64,000 nucleotides of DNA from Lachnospiraceae bacterium. GTDB lineage: Bacteria; Bacillota; Clostridia; Lachnospirales; Lachnospiraceae. The stretch is taken from assembly GCA_022792835.1 (NCBI GenBank), contig JAAWBT010000011.1, positions 1 to 64,000 on the forward strand, in the 5' to 3' direction. Numbering within the stretch: position 1 is the stretch's first letter; each line of letters starts with the position of its first letter. Shown here piece after piece: positions 16,356 to 25,596 of this stretch. The notes under the pieces are model-generated. The model saw only the letters and a program-made list of their open reading frames with translations, did not search any database and was not told where the DNA came from. The translations under genes were made by a program, and so were the position numbers.

Positions 16356-19316
16356 CTATTCTCCCAGCTCCCTGATATTTTCCACCGGGCTGTTTTTTAA
16401 GATCCCCCGAAGCGGCATAACATAAAGCGCCGTAGAAAAGGCGAGAATCAAAGTACAGACCAGTACATGCCACTTCCAGTCATAAGCGCCGAACCACAGA
16501 TCGAACCGGTACAAAAACGCCTCTCTTCCGCTGATAAAACGGTAGGGAGAAAGGGAGGCGACTGCCTCTCTCTCCTGCCACACTGCCGCAAAGGCGAGAA
16601 CTCCGTGGGCGGCAAGCAGCGCCAAAATCCCGTTTCCAACCCCTTTTCCCACATACCCTCTGCTCACTTCTTCCTTCCCAACTCCCATGGCCTGGAAAAT
16701 TCCAAGTCTCCTCCTGTCCTCCATGAGACGCTCATTCACATTCTGCAGAAGGAGACACACGAACACAAAAACCCCGGCCATAGCCGCCATAAGATAGATA
16801 AGGCTTCGGTTGAAGACTTCCTGGTACCCCGTCTTCCAGAGTTCATAGGCCGTCTTCCCTCCCCCATTTTCCGGAGGCTCCACGTACAGCCCGTAAACTT
16901 CCGCCAGGTTCTCTATTCCACTTTGGGTGGACTCGGAAGCCGAGGTGTCGCAGAGGATCTCGATGCTGTCAAAGAGTGTGTCCGTTCCCTTCCCGAAAAC
17001 AAATCCTGTGCCGGCCTGCGGATTTTCAAGCTCACACTCTGTAACCATCTCGTCATGCATACCTCTGAGTCCATTCACCAGACTGACATCTGCAACCACT
17101 GTATAAAGCTGCAGTACGTCCTCATCGTACCCACTTCCTGCATAACCCTTGTTCCACAGCACATTTTCTGTGTCCTTTGGCAGATAACGGATAATGCCGC
17201 CCACTTTTACTGGTATCTCTCTAGTCCCATTATAGAGAAACTTTGGATCCTGTTCCCACGCCTCCCCTTCATTCTCACTGGTGTCCACCACCTGCTCACT
17301 GACGATTAGTGTTATGGTATCGCCGGGCTTCACACAGGTTTCTGTGTCATAAAAATCTCTGTATCTCTTATCCGCATTGAATTCGACTTTGTTGATCGTC
17401 CTGTCCGGCTTCACCGCCCGGTTATCCATTTCCCGGTAAGGGGGCAGGAATAAAAGTACCTCCTCACCCGCCTCAAATGCCTCCCTGTCAAAATCCCCCT
17501 CTGTCACCAGGTCTGAAAGCCCCTCCATATTGGGAGCCCAGCCGCCATAGAGGCCCATAAGATGCACCAACGCCCTGTCGTCCTTCTTCTTGTAGGGTTG
17601 GTTATACACATTGTAATAGGATGAAATGTCCCAATTCTTCCGCATCTGCTCCAGCTCACATTCCTCCACTCCCCCATAGGAAATATAAAAATCCCCTGGC
17701 TGGTACAGATTGTTCTTTTTCGTATACACTGCTTCTACTCCTGGAATTCTCAGAAACTGTTCCAGAAGCGTATTGTCCACAGCATCCTGCTCAAGCTGCA
17801 TATTGCTGTTGAAGCTGACCCGGTAGCGCAGCCTCTTTTCCCTGTTTCGGTAAGGAGTCATTTCCTTTGTCACCTGATAGGAGGCCAGAAGCACAAAGGA
17901 AGCCGTCGCCGCAAGAAAGAGGACTATGGCCACGCGGAAGCCGCCGCTTCCCCGGCCGGCCGCGATCTTTCCCGCAGAATAACTCTTTTTCCTTTTCATG
18001 GGGCGAAGTCTCACAGCCTTTGGAAGAATCTCTCCGCGTATGGGAATCTTGCTCCCTTTAAAGACCGGGACCATTGCTCCCAGAAGAATCACCAGACAGC
18101 ACAGGAGAACTGCCCCCAAAAGAAGCGGCACATTCATGCCATAATAAAGTCTCTGCTTCCCGGCAAGACCGCTTCCCCAGAGCAGGAGCGGAACCAGAGT
18201 GATTCCCGACACGGTTCCAAAAAGAGCTGTTTTCCAGAGGATTCCTGTGATCTCCCGCAGAAAGATCCTCCGCACCTGGGTATTTGTAGCTCCGATGGCT
18301 TTTAAAAGCCCCACCTGGCGGCTCCGCTTTCGGACCTGCACAGTCATGATCTGGAAGAATGTCACTGCTGCAGTTAAAATGACGATCAAAAGCACGATCC
18401 AGATGTAAGTATAATCTGTCTGCCCCCAGAAATCATACGCCTCGTCATTAAATGCAAAGTGGCTGATCACATCCATGGGTTCTTCTGATATTTTATAGAT
18501 ATATCTGGTATTCTCCACAGTCCCGTCCACATCGGCAAATACGTGAAACGACGGTGTCCACGGAAAATCCGCAACGGCTTCCTCCGTTATGACGGCAGAT
18601 ACCAGCGAATATCCCTTGGTCTTCCAGGTGGTGCCGTAAGGGGAGAGGATCCCCGAGAGCCGCCAGGTTCCTGATACCACCTGCGCCTGATTCCCGGCAA
18701 TCACCTCCAGATAAATCTCCTGCCCAAGCTCCTCACCATACCCCAGCCTAAGGAGCATGGAGCGGGTCATGGCAATCTCATCCGTTGCCTCGGGAAGCCG
18801 CCCTTCTTCCATGGAAACCCGGCCAAGCTCCACAAAGCTCTCATCCAGCGACCCGATGGAACCGCAGATTCTGAAATAGCTGTTATAATCCCGTTCATTG
18901 TAAATCCTCATACACAGCTGCAGCTGTTCTTGAAAAGAAAGGTTTGCAACCGAAGGGTCTCCTGCTATGATCTCCTTCAACTCTTCCATCTTTTCCTTTG
19001 CGCCGCTCCCCGCAGCGCTCCCCAGAAGCTTGCTGACTCCGCTTCTTGTGGTCAGCGGATTGTTCACAAAGGCCTCCACCCTTGCTTCGTCCCCGTCATA
19101 AAAGGCAGCTTTCCACTCCCCATAAGCGTCAAACTGCTGTTCCCGCTCCGTCCTCTTGGCAATACTGATCCAGGAAATGATTGCTCCTACAAAGAGGAAT
19201 AAGAGAAACAGCACCACAACCTGTGCCCTATTTTCTCTTCTCCTCCCCTTTGCCGAAAGCCTTGCCAGCTTCCTCGTCGCTCCTTTCCTCTGCCTTTTTG
19301 CATCAAAAATCGTCAC
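16356..19316 (-). CDS. ABC transporter permease, FtsX/MacB type
   Basis: Two FtsX-like permease domains ('VRKRSRQVGLLKAIGATNTQVRRIFLREI', 'MEDRRRLGIFQAMGVGKEEVSRGYV'). GTG start at 19316 with ggaggtg RBS is preferred over the track ATG at 19421. Confidence 0.88.
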   Translation of the reverse strand: MTIFDAKRQRKGATRKLARLSAKGRRRENRAQVVVLFLLFLFVGAIISWISIAKRTEREQQFDAYGEWKAAFYDGDEARVEAFVNNPLTTRSGVSKLLGSAAGSGAKEKMEELKEIIAGDPSVANLSFQEQLQLCMRIYNERDYNSYFRICGSIGSLDESFVELGRVSMEEGRLPEATDEIAMTRSMLLRLGYGEELGQEIYLEVIAGNQAQVVSGTWRLSGILSPYGTTWKTKGYSLVSAVITEEAVADFPWTPSFHVFADVDGTVENTRYIYKISEEPMDVISHFAFNDEAYDFWGQTDYTYIWIVLLIVILTAAVTFFQIMTVQVRKRSRQVGLLKAIGATNTQVRRIFLREITGILWKTALFGTVSGITLVPLLLWGSGLAGKQRLYYGMNVPLLLGAVLLCCLVILLGAMVPVFKGSKIPIRGEILPKAVRLRPMKRKKSYSAGKIAAGRGSGGFRVAIVLFLAATASFVLLASYQVTKEMTPYRNREKRLRYRVSFNSNMQLEQDAVDNTLLEQFLRIPGVEAVYTKKNNLYQPGDFYISYGGVEECELEQMRKNWDISSYYNVYNQPYKKKDDRALVHLMGLYGGWAPNMEGLSDLVTEGDFDREAFEAGEEVLLFLPPYREMDNRAVKPDRTINKVEFNADKRYRDFYDTETCVKPGDTITLIVSEQVVDTSENEGEAWEQDPKFLYNGTREIPVKVGGIIRYLPKDTENVLWNKGYAGSGYDEDVLQLYTVVADVSLVNGLRGMHDEMVTECELENPQAGTGFVFGKGTDTLFDSIEILCDTSASESTQSGIENLAEVYGLYVEPPENGGGKTAYELWKTGYQEVFNRSLIYLMAAMAGVFVFVCLLLQNVNERLMEDRRRLGIFQAMGVGKEEVSRGYVGKGVGNGILALLAAHGVLAFAAVWQEREAVASLSPYRFISGREAFLYRFDLWFGAYDWKWHVLVCTLILAFSTALYVMPLRGILKNSPVENIRELGE

Positions 19317-19410
19317 GTATAGACACCTCCTTCCGTCTTTGCCTTTATGGTAACACAGACGAAATCTATTTACACGTGACGTTTTTGTAAGCTTTTTCTT
19401 TATTGCTTCT

Positions 19411-20601
19411 CTATTGCACATAGGCCTCCGGCCCGGAAAGGATCCGAAATTTCATCAAAAATCTGACTCCGGCTCTTCTCCCGGCCTCTCTGGAAGCAGG
19501 AACCGCCTCGATGGTCCCATGGCTGGCTTCCACCACCTCTTTCGCAATGGCAAGCCCCAGCCCGGTGCCTCCCTTTTCCTGTCTTCCGGTATAAAACCGC
19601 TCGAACATGTGGCGGCCTGCCGCCTCGGATATGCCCCCTCCCTCGTCTGTAAGCTCCAAATACTTCCATCCCTTTTCGTCCCGATGGAGGATCTCAATCA
19701 CTCCGCCCTCTTTCATGGACTCTGCGGAATTTTTCAGCACATTGCCTACTGCTGCCTTCATCCAGTTACAATCGCAGTAAAGGGGCTCCTCCGACTCTGA
19801 AGAAAATTGAACACGAATCCCCTGCTTTTCTAACACGGCGGCAAGCTCTGTACAAACTCCCTCAACAATATCTGCCACCCTGGCAGGCTTTAAAATAAAT
19901 TTCATCTTTCCGGCCGCCAGACGGCCGGCAGATAAAAATTCATTTACGTTCTCCTGCAATCTGTGACACTGACCGGAACAATCCTCCAGCTTTCTGAGAA
20001 GTGCAGGCTGTCCCGGTATGTCATGCCATCCAGAAAGCTTTCCCTCTATCAAGTCCAAATCCAGCCGTATGGCTGTCAAAGGCGTTTTCATCTGATGGAT
20101 CATATTTTCCGTAAACTGACAGATCGTCTCTTTCTCTTGCTGCACAAGCTCGACCATATGCCGGTTCCGCAAATAAAGAAGTTCTACCTGGTTGGATAAG
20201 GCCGCCAAGATTCCCTCTTTCCACTCTGCCAGGCTCACCTGTCTCCCGGCTGTCATCTGCTCCAGGCACAGCGAAAAACGGCCAAGCTCCCCGCAGATTT
20301 TCGTCAGGACTCCTGTCATATAAAAAAAATAAGCGGCAAAGGAGACCGCCGTCAAACCTGCAAATATCCAGACGCTCCCATAACTTCTCTGGCCTGCAAA
20401 AGCCAGAAGCTCTGCCGCGTAAAGTTCTCCGGAAAGCTCCCAGACCGCCCGCTCAAAGCTCTCCTGACAGGCCCCCCTCTCTGCCAGAATGGTCAGGATA
20501 CCTCCGGCAAAAACGGCCGCCGCCATCAGGAAAAAAATCGACCGAAGCTTTCTCATCTCTTCATTTTCATAGCATCCCATGTTCTGTCCCCCACTTCTCA
20601 C
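19411..20601 (-). CDS. Sensor histidine kinase
   Basis: H-box 'FTENMIHQMKTPLTAIRLDLDLIEG', N-box 'AVGNVLKNSAESM', G-box 'GGTGLGLAIAKEVVEASHG'. Confidence 0.92.
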   Translation of the reverse strand: MRSGGQNMGCYENEEMRKLRSIFFLMAAAVFAGGILTILAERGACQESFERAVWELSGELYAAELLAFAGQRSYGSVWIFAGLTAVSFAAYFFYMTGVLTKICGELGRFSLCLEQMTAGRQVSLAEWKEGILAALSNQVELLYLRNRHMVELVQQEKETICQFTENMIHQMKTPLTAIRLDLDLIEGKLSGWHDIPGQPALLRKLEDCSGQCHRLQENVNEFLSAGRLAAGKMKFILKPARVADIVEGVCTELAAVLEKQGIRVQFSSESEEPLYCDCNWMKAAVGNVLKNSAESMKEGGVIEILHRDEKGWKYLELTDEGGGISEAAGRHMFERFYTGRQEKGGTGLGLAIAKEVVEASHGTIEAVPASREAGRRAGVRFLMKFRILSGPEAYVQ

Positions 20602-21308
20602 CGCTCTATGGCCAGGTTCCAGCGATAGCCCACGCCGCGCACTGTCTCCAGATAAGGATATCCCTTAAAACTTCCCAGTTTTTCTCTGAGGCGGCTCACA
20701 TGGACCCGGATCGTATTGTCCTCAATATACTGTCCGTCCTTGTCCCAGACTACCTGAATCAGTTCATCCCTGGACACAGCTTCCGGCCACGCTCCCATAA
20801 ACAGATATAACATCTGGCATTCTTTGGGTGTAAGAAATAATTCCTGCCCGTTCCGCTCCAGCTTTCTGTTTTTCATATTCATCTTCAGTTCGCCGCTGCT
20901 CCAATAACCTTCTTCCATCCCATTGTTTCCCAAATCCCTGGAAATCTCCGAACGGCGGATCAATGCCTGTACTCTGGACAAAAACTCTTTTAGCCTAAAG
21001 GGCTTTGTCACATAGTCGTCGCCGCCAAGCTCCAATCCCCGGACCACATTGGCTTCCTCAGAAAAGGCTGTCAAAAACAAAACCGGCGTTTTCGATTCCT
21101 CCCGAAGCTTTTCGCACACCTCAAAGCCGCTCTGCCCCGGCAGCTTCACATCCAGGACGCAGAGACTCCATTTTTCTGTCTTAAGCTGCTCCAGCGCCTC
21201 CTCACCGCTCTGTGCGCCATGCGCCTCATAGCCACTGTCCGAAAGCGCCTCCAAAAGTCCCTCTCGGACGGATTCCTCATCCTCTACCACTAAAATCCGT
21301 TTTTTCAC
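20598..21308 (-). CDS. OmpR-family response regulator
   Basis: REC 'RILVVEDEESVREGLLEAL...CVLDVKLPGQSGFEV...GGDDYVTKPF' and winged helix 'IRVHVSRLREKLG'. GTG start at 21308. Confidence 0.92.
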   Translation of the reverse strand: MKKRILVVEDEESVREGLLEALSDSGYEAHGAQSGEEALEQLKTEKWSLCVLDVKLPGQSGFEVCEKLREESKTPVLFLTAFSEEANVVRGLELGGDDYVTKPFRLKEFLSRVQALIRRSEISRDLGNNGMEEGYWSSGELKMNMKNRKLERNGQELFLTPKECQMLYLFMGAWPEAVSRDELIQVVWDKDGQYIEDNTIRVHVSRLREKLGSFKGYPYLETVRGVGYRWNLAIER

Positions 21309-21313
21309 CGCCC

Positions 21314-21709
21314 TCACCTCTCTGAAAGTATCTCTTTCAACCTCTCGACCAGCCCCAAGTCCGCCGGAAGCCATTCCACACTGGAAAGCTCACCCCCGGC
21401 AAGCCATCTGGCCGCCTCATGCTCCTTTAACACCAGTTCTCCGGAAATAACCTCTGCAAAAAAACATTCCATAGAAAGGTGGAAATCCGGATAATCATAT
21501 TCCACACAAGCTACCTGTTCCCCCACGGAAATTTTCGTGTCAAGCTCCTCCTCAATCTCCCTGACAAGAGCCTCTTTTGACGTCTCTCCCGACTCAACCT
21601 TCCCCCCTGGAAATTCCCAGAATCCCTTGAACTTGCCATACCCCCGCCTGGTTGCAAAAATCTTGTCTCCTCTTCGTATGATCGCCGCCACCACATATAT
21701 AGTCCTCAT
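21314..21709 (-). CDS. NUDIX hydrolase (MutT-like)
   Basis: Nudix box 'GGKVESGETSKEALVREIEEELD'. Confidence 0.93.
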   Translation of the reverse strand: MRTIYVVAAIIRRGDKIFATRRGYGKFKGFWEFPGGKVESGETSKEALVREIEEELDTKISVGEQVACVEYDYPDFHLSMECFFAEVISGELVLKEHEAARWLAGGELSSVEWLPADLGLVERLKEILSER

Positions 21710-21741
21710 CTTACGTACCTTTCCCCTGTAAATTTTTGTCT

Positions 21742-22749
21742 TTACTGCCCTTTCTGCCATCCTCTCCTGAGTTTTCTATACAAAAACTCATAGATATAGG
21801 AAAAGGTCCCCCCGATCAGCCGCCCCTCCACGCAGACATAGTTCCAGAGCCTGTCTGGGGAAAACTTCACTTTTTTGCAGGTTTTCCTTGTCCTCCACCC
21901 TTCTTTTAATCCCTCTTTGTACTCCTTGCCAAAGCCGATCTTTTTAAAAAAGCGGCTTTTTACATAGTATCCGATGCCCAGAGCCGGGGCGTTGATGAGA
22001 AGCTGCAGGAGAGGCATATTTTTATAATTGAGATAAATGCTGTTCCTTGCCGCCAAGCGTACTTTAAACTCGTTGTATTTGGAGCCGCTGGTCCCGCTTC
22101 CCACATGCTCCACCTCTGCCTCCGGGGCATAAAGGTTCTGCCACCCGTATAGTCTGGCCCGGTAACCCACATCCAAATCCTCCAGGTAGGCAAAGTGCTT
22201 CTCATCAAAGTACCCGATCTCATCAAAGATCTCCCTCCGATAAGCAGCCGCACCGGCGCAGGCTGAAAATACTTTTGCGGGCTTTGTATAGCGTTTCACC
22301 GAATGGGCCACCCCTCGCTGGAAAGCCCACCCCAGCACAGTATACTGATCCCCCGCATCGTCAAGAAGCTCCGGCTGATACATCTGGATCATTTTTGCAC
22401 TCACAGAAAACGCACCAGGATTTTCATCCAGCGCGCGAACCAGCGCTTCCACATAACCGGGACGCACCTTTGTGTCATTATTCAAAAGAATCACATAAGG
22501 CGTTTTGGCCGCCCGGATCCCCTCATTGACTGCCCGGCTGAAGCCATAATTTTTATCCAGAGCCAGGATTTCAAGCTCCGGGTAATGCTCCCGCACAAAC
22601 TCCACACTTCCGTCAGTGGAACCGTTATCCACAAAAAGCAGGCGGAATTTCGGCCCCTTCTGGCTCCGAAGCCCCTCCATACAGTTTTCCATGAATTGTT
22701 TTCCGTTATAATTAGGGATGATAATGGTTACCTTTTCTATATTTCTCAT
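21742..22749 (-). CDS. Family 2 glycosyltransferase
   Basis: 'VTIIIPNYNGKQFMENCMEGLRSQ...LLFVDNGSTDGSVEFV...YVILLNNDTKV'. Confidence 0.92.
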   Translation of the reverse strand: MRNIEKVTIIIPNYNGKQFMENCMEGLRSQKGPKFRLLFVDNGSTDGSVEFVREHYPELEILALDKNYGFSRAVNEGIRAAKTPYVILLNNDTKVRPGYVEALVRALDENPGAFSVSAKMIQMYQPELLDDAGDQYTVLGWAFQRGVAHSVKRYTKPAKVFSACAGAAAYRREIFDEIGYFDEKHFAYLEDLDVGYRARLYGWQNLYAPEAEVEHVGSGTSGSKYNEFKVRLAARNSIYLNYKNMPLLQLLINAPALGIGYYVKSRFFKKIGFGKEYKEGLKEGWRTRKTCKKVKFSPDRLWNYVCVEGRLIGGTFSYIYEFLYRKLRRGWQKGQ

Positions 22750-22887
22750 ACAGCTCCATTTCTTTTGTTCATCCGGTATTTTCACAGTAAATAGTATAGT
22801 AGAAAAGACCAGAAAAAGCAAGATAGACAGGCCACCTGCAATAAGGTATAATGTCCCTGAAAGCAAAACTCAGAAAGGAATTTTTTT

Positions 22888-24573
22888 ATGAAGACATCCA
22901 CGAACCTGGACGTTATGCTCCGGGAGATCGACCACAAAAGTTATCCTGCTTACAAGTCTTTACGCGGGATTTATGCATTTGGCCCCTATGCACTTTCCAT
23001 CGACCATGTACAGGGAGATCCTTTTGCCTCACCGTCCAGGCTGACCATCCATATCACCGACAAATCCTCCGGCTTTTCCCCACAGCTTTGGAACACGGCT
23101 GACAGAAAGACTGCCTTCTGTGATTTTCTGCTGCGGCGTTTTGCCGCCGCTGTGCGAAATTATTCTTTTCAGGCCAAGGGATCCGGAAAAAGCGGCGCCC
23201 TCTTTACCACCCAGCCGGGACAGGAGGTCTTAAAACGCACGGCCTGTACCATCGACCGGGACAATCACACCATCCTCATGCGGTTTGAGGCGGGTTTTCC
23301 TGCCAACGGACGGACCATCAATTCCAGGGAGCTTCGCAAAATCCTGTTTGATTATCTGCCTTCTGTGGTCTCGGACAGCCTCTATGCGAAAAACACCAAT
23401 CAAAAAGCCCTTCAGGCGGCCATTGATCTGTACGAGGATCAGCAGGCTCTGCGGGCTCTGCTTTCTGACCATAAACTTGCGGCTTTTGTGGCCGACGGAG
23501 CCATTCTTCCCAGAAAAACCGGCGTCTCCAACACGCCGCTGCAAGGCGCTGTCCCTTTTTGTTCTCCTGATTCTGTACGGCTTACCCTTACACTTCCCCA
23601 CCGGGGCGAGATTTCCGGAATGGGGCTTCGCCGCGGGATCTCCCTGATCGTGGGGGGCGGCTATCATGGAAAATCCACCCTTTTGAAAGCCTTGGAGGCC
23701 GGTGTTTACAATCACATCGCCGGAGACGGCAGGGAGTTTGTCATCACAGATTCCACCGCGGTTAAGCTGCGGGCGGAGGAAGGGCGCATCGTAAAAAACG
23801 TAGACATCTCTCCTTTCATCAACCACCTGCCAAACGGCAAAGACACTGGCTGTTTCTCCACCGAGGACGCCAGCGGAAGTACCTCCCAGGCTGCCGGAGT
23901 CATGGAGGGGATCGAGGCCGGCACAAAGCTGTTCCTCATTGATGAAGATACCTGTGCCACCAATTTTATGGTGCGGGATGAGCTGATGCAGCGGGTCATT
24001 GCTCCGGACAAGGAGCCTATCACTCCCTTCCTTGGCCGCATCCGCTCTCTGTTTTCAAAGCTTGGTATCTCCACTATCCTTGTAGTAGGAAGTTCCGGCG
24101 CTTTTTTCCATGCCGCCGACCGAATCATCCAGATGGACAGCTACCGCGCCGTGGACATCACAGAAGCGGCCAAAAGGGAAGCCTCCGCTTTCCCCATCTC
24201 CTGCCCGGAATTCGACTTTTCCGGCAGGCCGGCTCCCAGAAAGCTCCGCTTTTCTCTAAGGCGGCGGGAAGGCGACCGGCTGCCGAAAATCAAAGTACAG
24301 GGCAGGGATACTCTGGTCTATGACCGGGAGACCGTTGATCTGCGCTATGTGGAGCAGCTCGCCGACGAAGAGCAGACCCGCGCCCTGGGCTATATTCTTC
24401 AGTATTTGATGGCCCATCCCGGCACCGGCTCCATGGCAGACCAACTCACCGGACTTCACAGGAAGCTCCAGACAGAGGGGCTAGAGTCCATCGTTTCTTC
24501 TGACTGCCCCCCCTTCATGGCTCTGCCCAGGCTTCAGGAGATATTTGCCTGTGTCAACCGCTGCAGGTTTTAA
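22888..24573 (+). CDS. ABC-class predicted ATPase (COG3044-like)
   Basis: 'GISLIVGGGYHGKSTLLKALEAGVYNHIAGDGREFVITD' and 'FLIDEDTCATNFMVRDELMQ' are typical of the ABC_ATPase family. Confidence 0.88.
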   Translation: MKTSTNLDVMLREIDHKSYPAYKSLRGIYAFGPYALSIDHVQGDPFASPSRLTIHITDKSSGFSPQLWNTADRKTAFCDFLLRRFAAAVRNYSFQAKGSGKSGALFTTQPGQEVLKRTACTIDRDNHTILMRFEAGFPANGRTINSRELRKILFDYLPSVVSDSLYAKNTNQKALQAAIDLYEDQQALRALLSDHKLAAFVADGAILPRKTGVSNTPLQGAVPFCSPDSVRLTLTLPHRGEISGMGLRRGISLIVGGGYHGKSTLLKALEAGVYNHIAGDGREFVITDSTAVKLRAEEGRIVKNVDISPFINHLPNGKDTGCFSTEDASGSTSQAAGVMEGIEAGTKLFLIDEDTCATNFMVRDELMQRVIAPDKEPITPFLGRIRSLFSKLGISTILVVGSSGAFFHAADRIIQMDSYRAVDITEAAKREASAFPISCPEFDFSGRPAPRKLRFSLRRREGDRLPKIKVQGRDTLVYDRETVDLRYVEQLADEEQTRALGYILQYLMAHPGTGSMADQLTGLHRKLQTEGLESIVSSDCPPFMALPRLQEIFACVNRCRF

Positions 24574-24632
24574 CACACATGTATCTGGGCGGTCTGCAAT
24601 AGTAGCGGCTTCCTTTCCGCCCCATATACAAA

Positions 24633-24670
24633 AAAATCCCGTCTGTCGTTTCACCGGCAACGGGATTTTC
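24633..24670. terminator. Bidirectional hairpin terminator between the ABC-ATPase gene and codY
   Basis: AAAATCCCGT...ACGGGATTTT inverted repeat between convergent genes. Confidence 0.7.
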
Positions 24671-24698
24671 CTCATTCTGAATTCTCTGAATAATTCTT

Positions 24699-25472
24699 TC
24701 ACACTTCCTGCAGCTTTTTTAATTCTTCAAATACCACATCGTTCAATACCTTGATATAGGTCCCCTTCATTCCAGAAGAACGGGATTCAATCACCCCGGC
24801 ACTCTCAAATTTCCGAAGGGCATTGACAATCACGGACCGGGTAATTCCCACCCGGTCAGCAATTTTGCTGGCCACCAAAATTCCCTCATTTCCTTCCAAT
24901 TCCTCAAAAATATGCTGAATAGCCTCCAATTCAGAAAAGGACAGGGTACTGATCGCCGATTTTACAATCTGAATCTTTCTTGTCTCTTCTGCACTTTCCT
25001 CATTGACAGAACGCATCATCTCCAAACCCACCACAGTTGTGCCATACTCGCTCAAGATAATGTCGTCAATTCCATATTGAGCGGCAGATTTGTAAATAAA
25101 CAAGGTTCCCAGCCGTTCCCCGGCAATGTCAATGGGTGTGATAATTGCCTGATATTTTTTTACATTTGTCTCCGCGAATCCGAGTGTTTCCAGGTTTACG
25201 TTTTCTTTGGTAGAAAGGACGCTGAGAAGCCTCTCATTTAACAGCTTATCAACAAAACCTCCGACCTGATCCTCAATAAGTTCCTCGATTTCCTCTACTC
25301 CTTCGCTTAAGCCTACGCCTAAAACCTTACCCTTTTTGCTGATCACCAGGATGTTTGAATCGAGGATATCGCTTAGCACTGCACAAATATCATTGAAAAC
25401 AACTTTACTGGTGCTGTTGTTATGAAGCAATTTGTTGATTTTTCGAGTTTTGTCCAATAATTGTACACTCAT
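24699..25472 (-). CDS. codY: GTP-sensing pleiotropic transcriptional regulator CodY
   Basis: 'MSVQLLDKTRKINKLLHNN..VVFNDICAVLSDILDSNILVISKKGKVLG' and HTH 'EGILVASKIADRVGITRSVIVNALRKFESAGVIESRSSGMKGTYIKVLN'. Confidence 0.97.
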   Translation of the reverse strand: MSVQLLDKTRKINKLLHNNSTSKVVFNDICAVLSDILDSNILVISKKGKVLGVGLSEGVEEIEELIEDQVGGFVDKLLNERLLSVLSTKENVNLETLGFAETNVKKYQAIITPIDIAGERLGTLFIYKSAAQYGIDDIILSEYGTTVVGLEMMRSVNEESAEETRKIQIVKSAISTLSFSELEAIQHIFEELEGNEGILVASKIADRVGITRSVIVNALRKFESAGVIESRSSGMKGTYIKVLNDVVFEELKKLQEV

Positions 25473-25596
25473 TGCAGTCCTCCTATTTTTTTCGGGCAAT
25501 TGGTTCGAGTTTAGTTTATCGTATCATATTTCCCTGGAGTCCGCAATACTTTTCGGAATTTTTAGCCACTATACTGGGAATTTCTCCCTGAGCAGC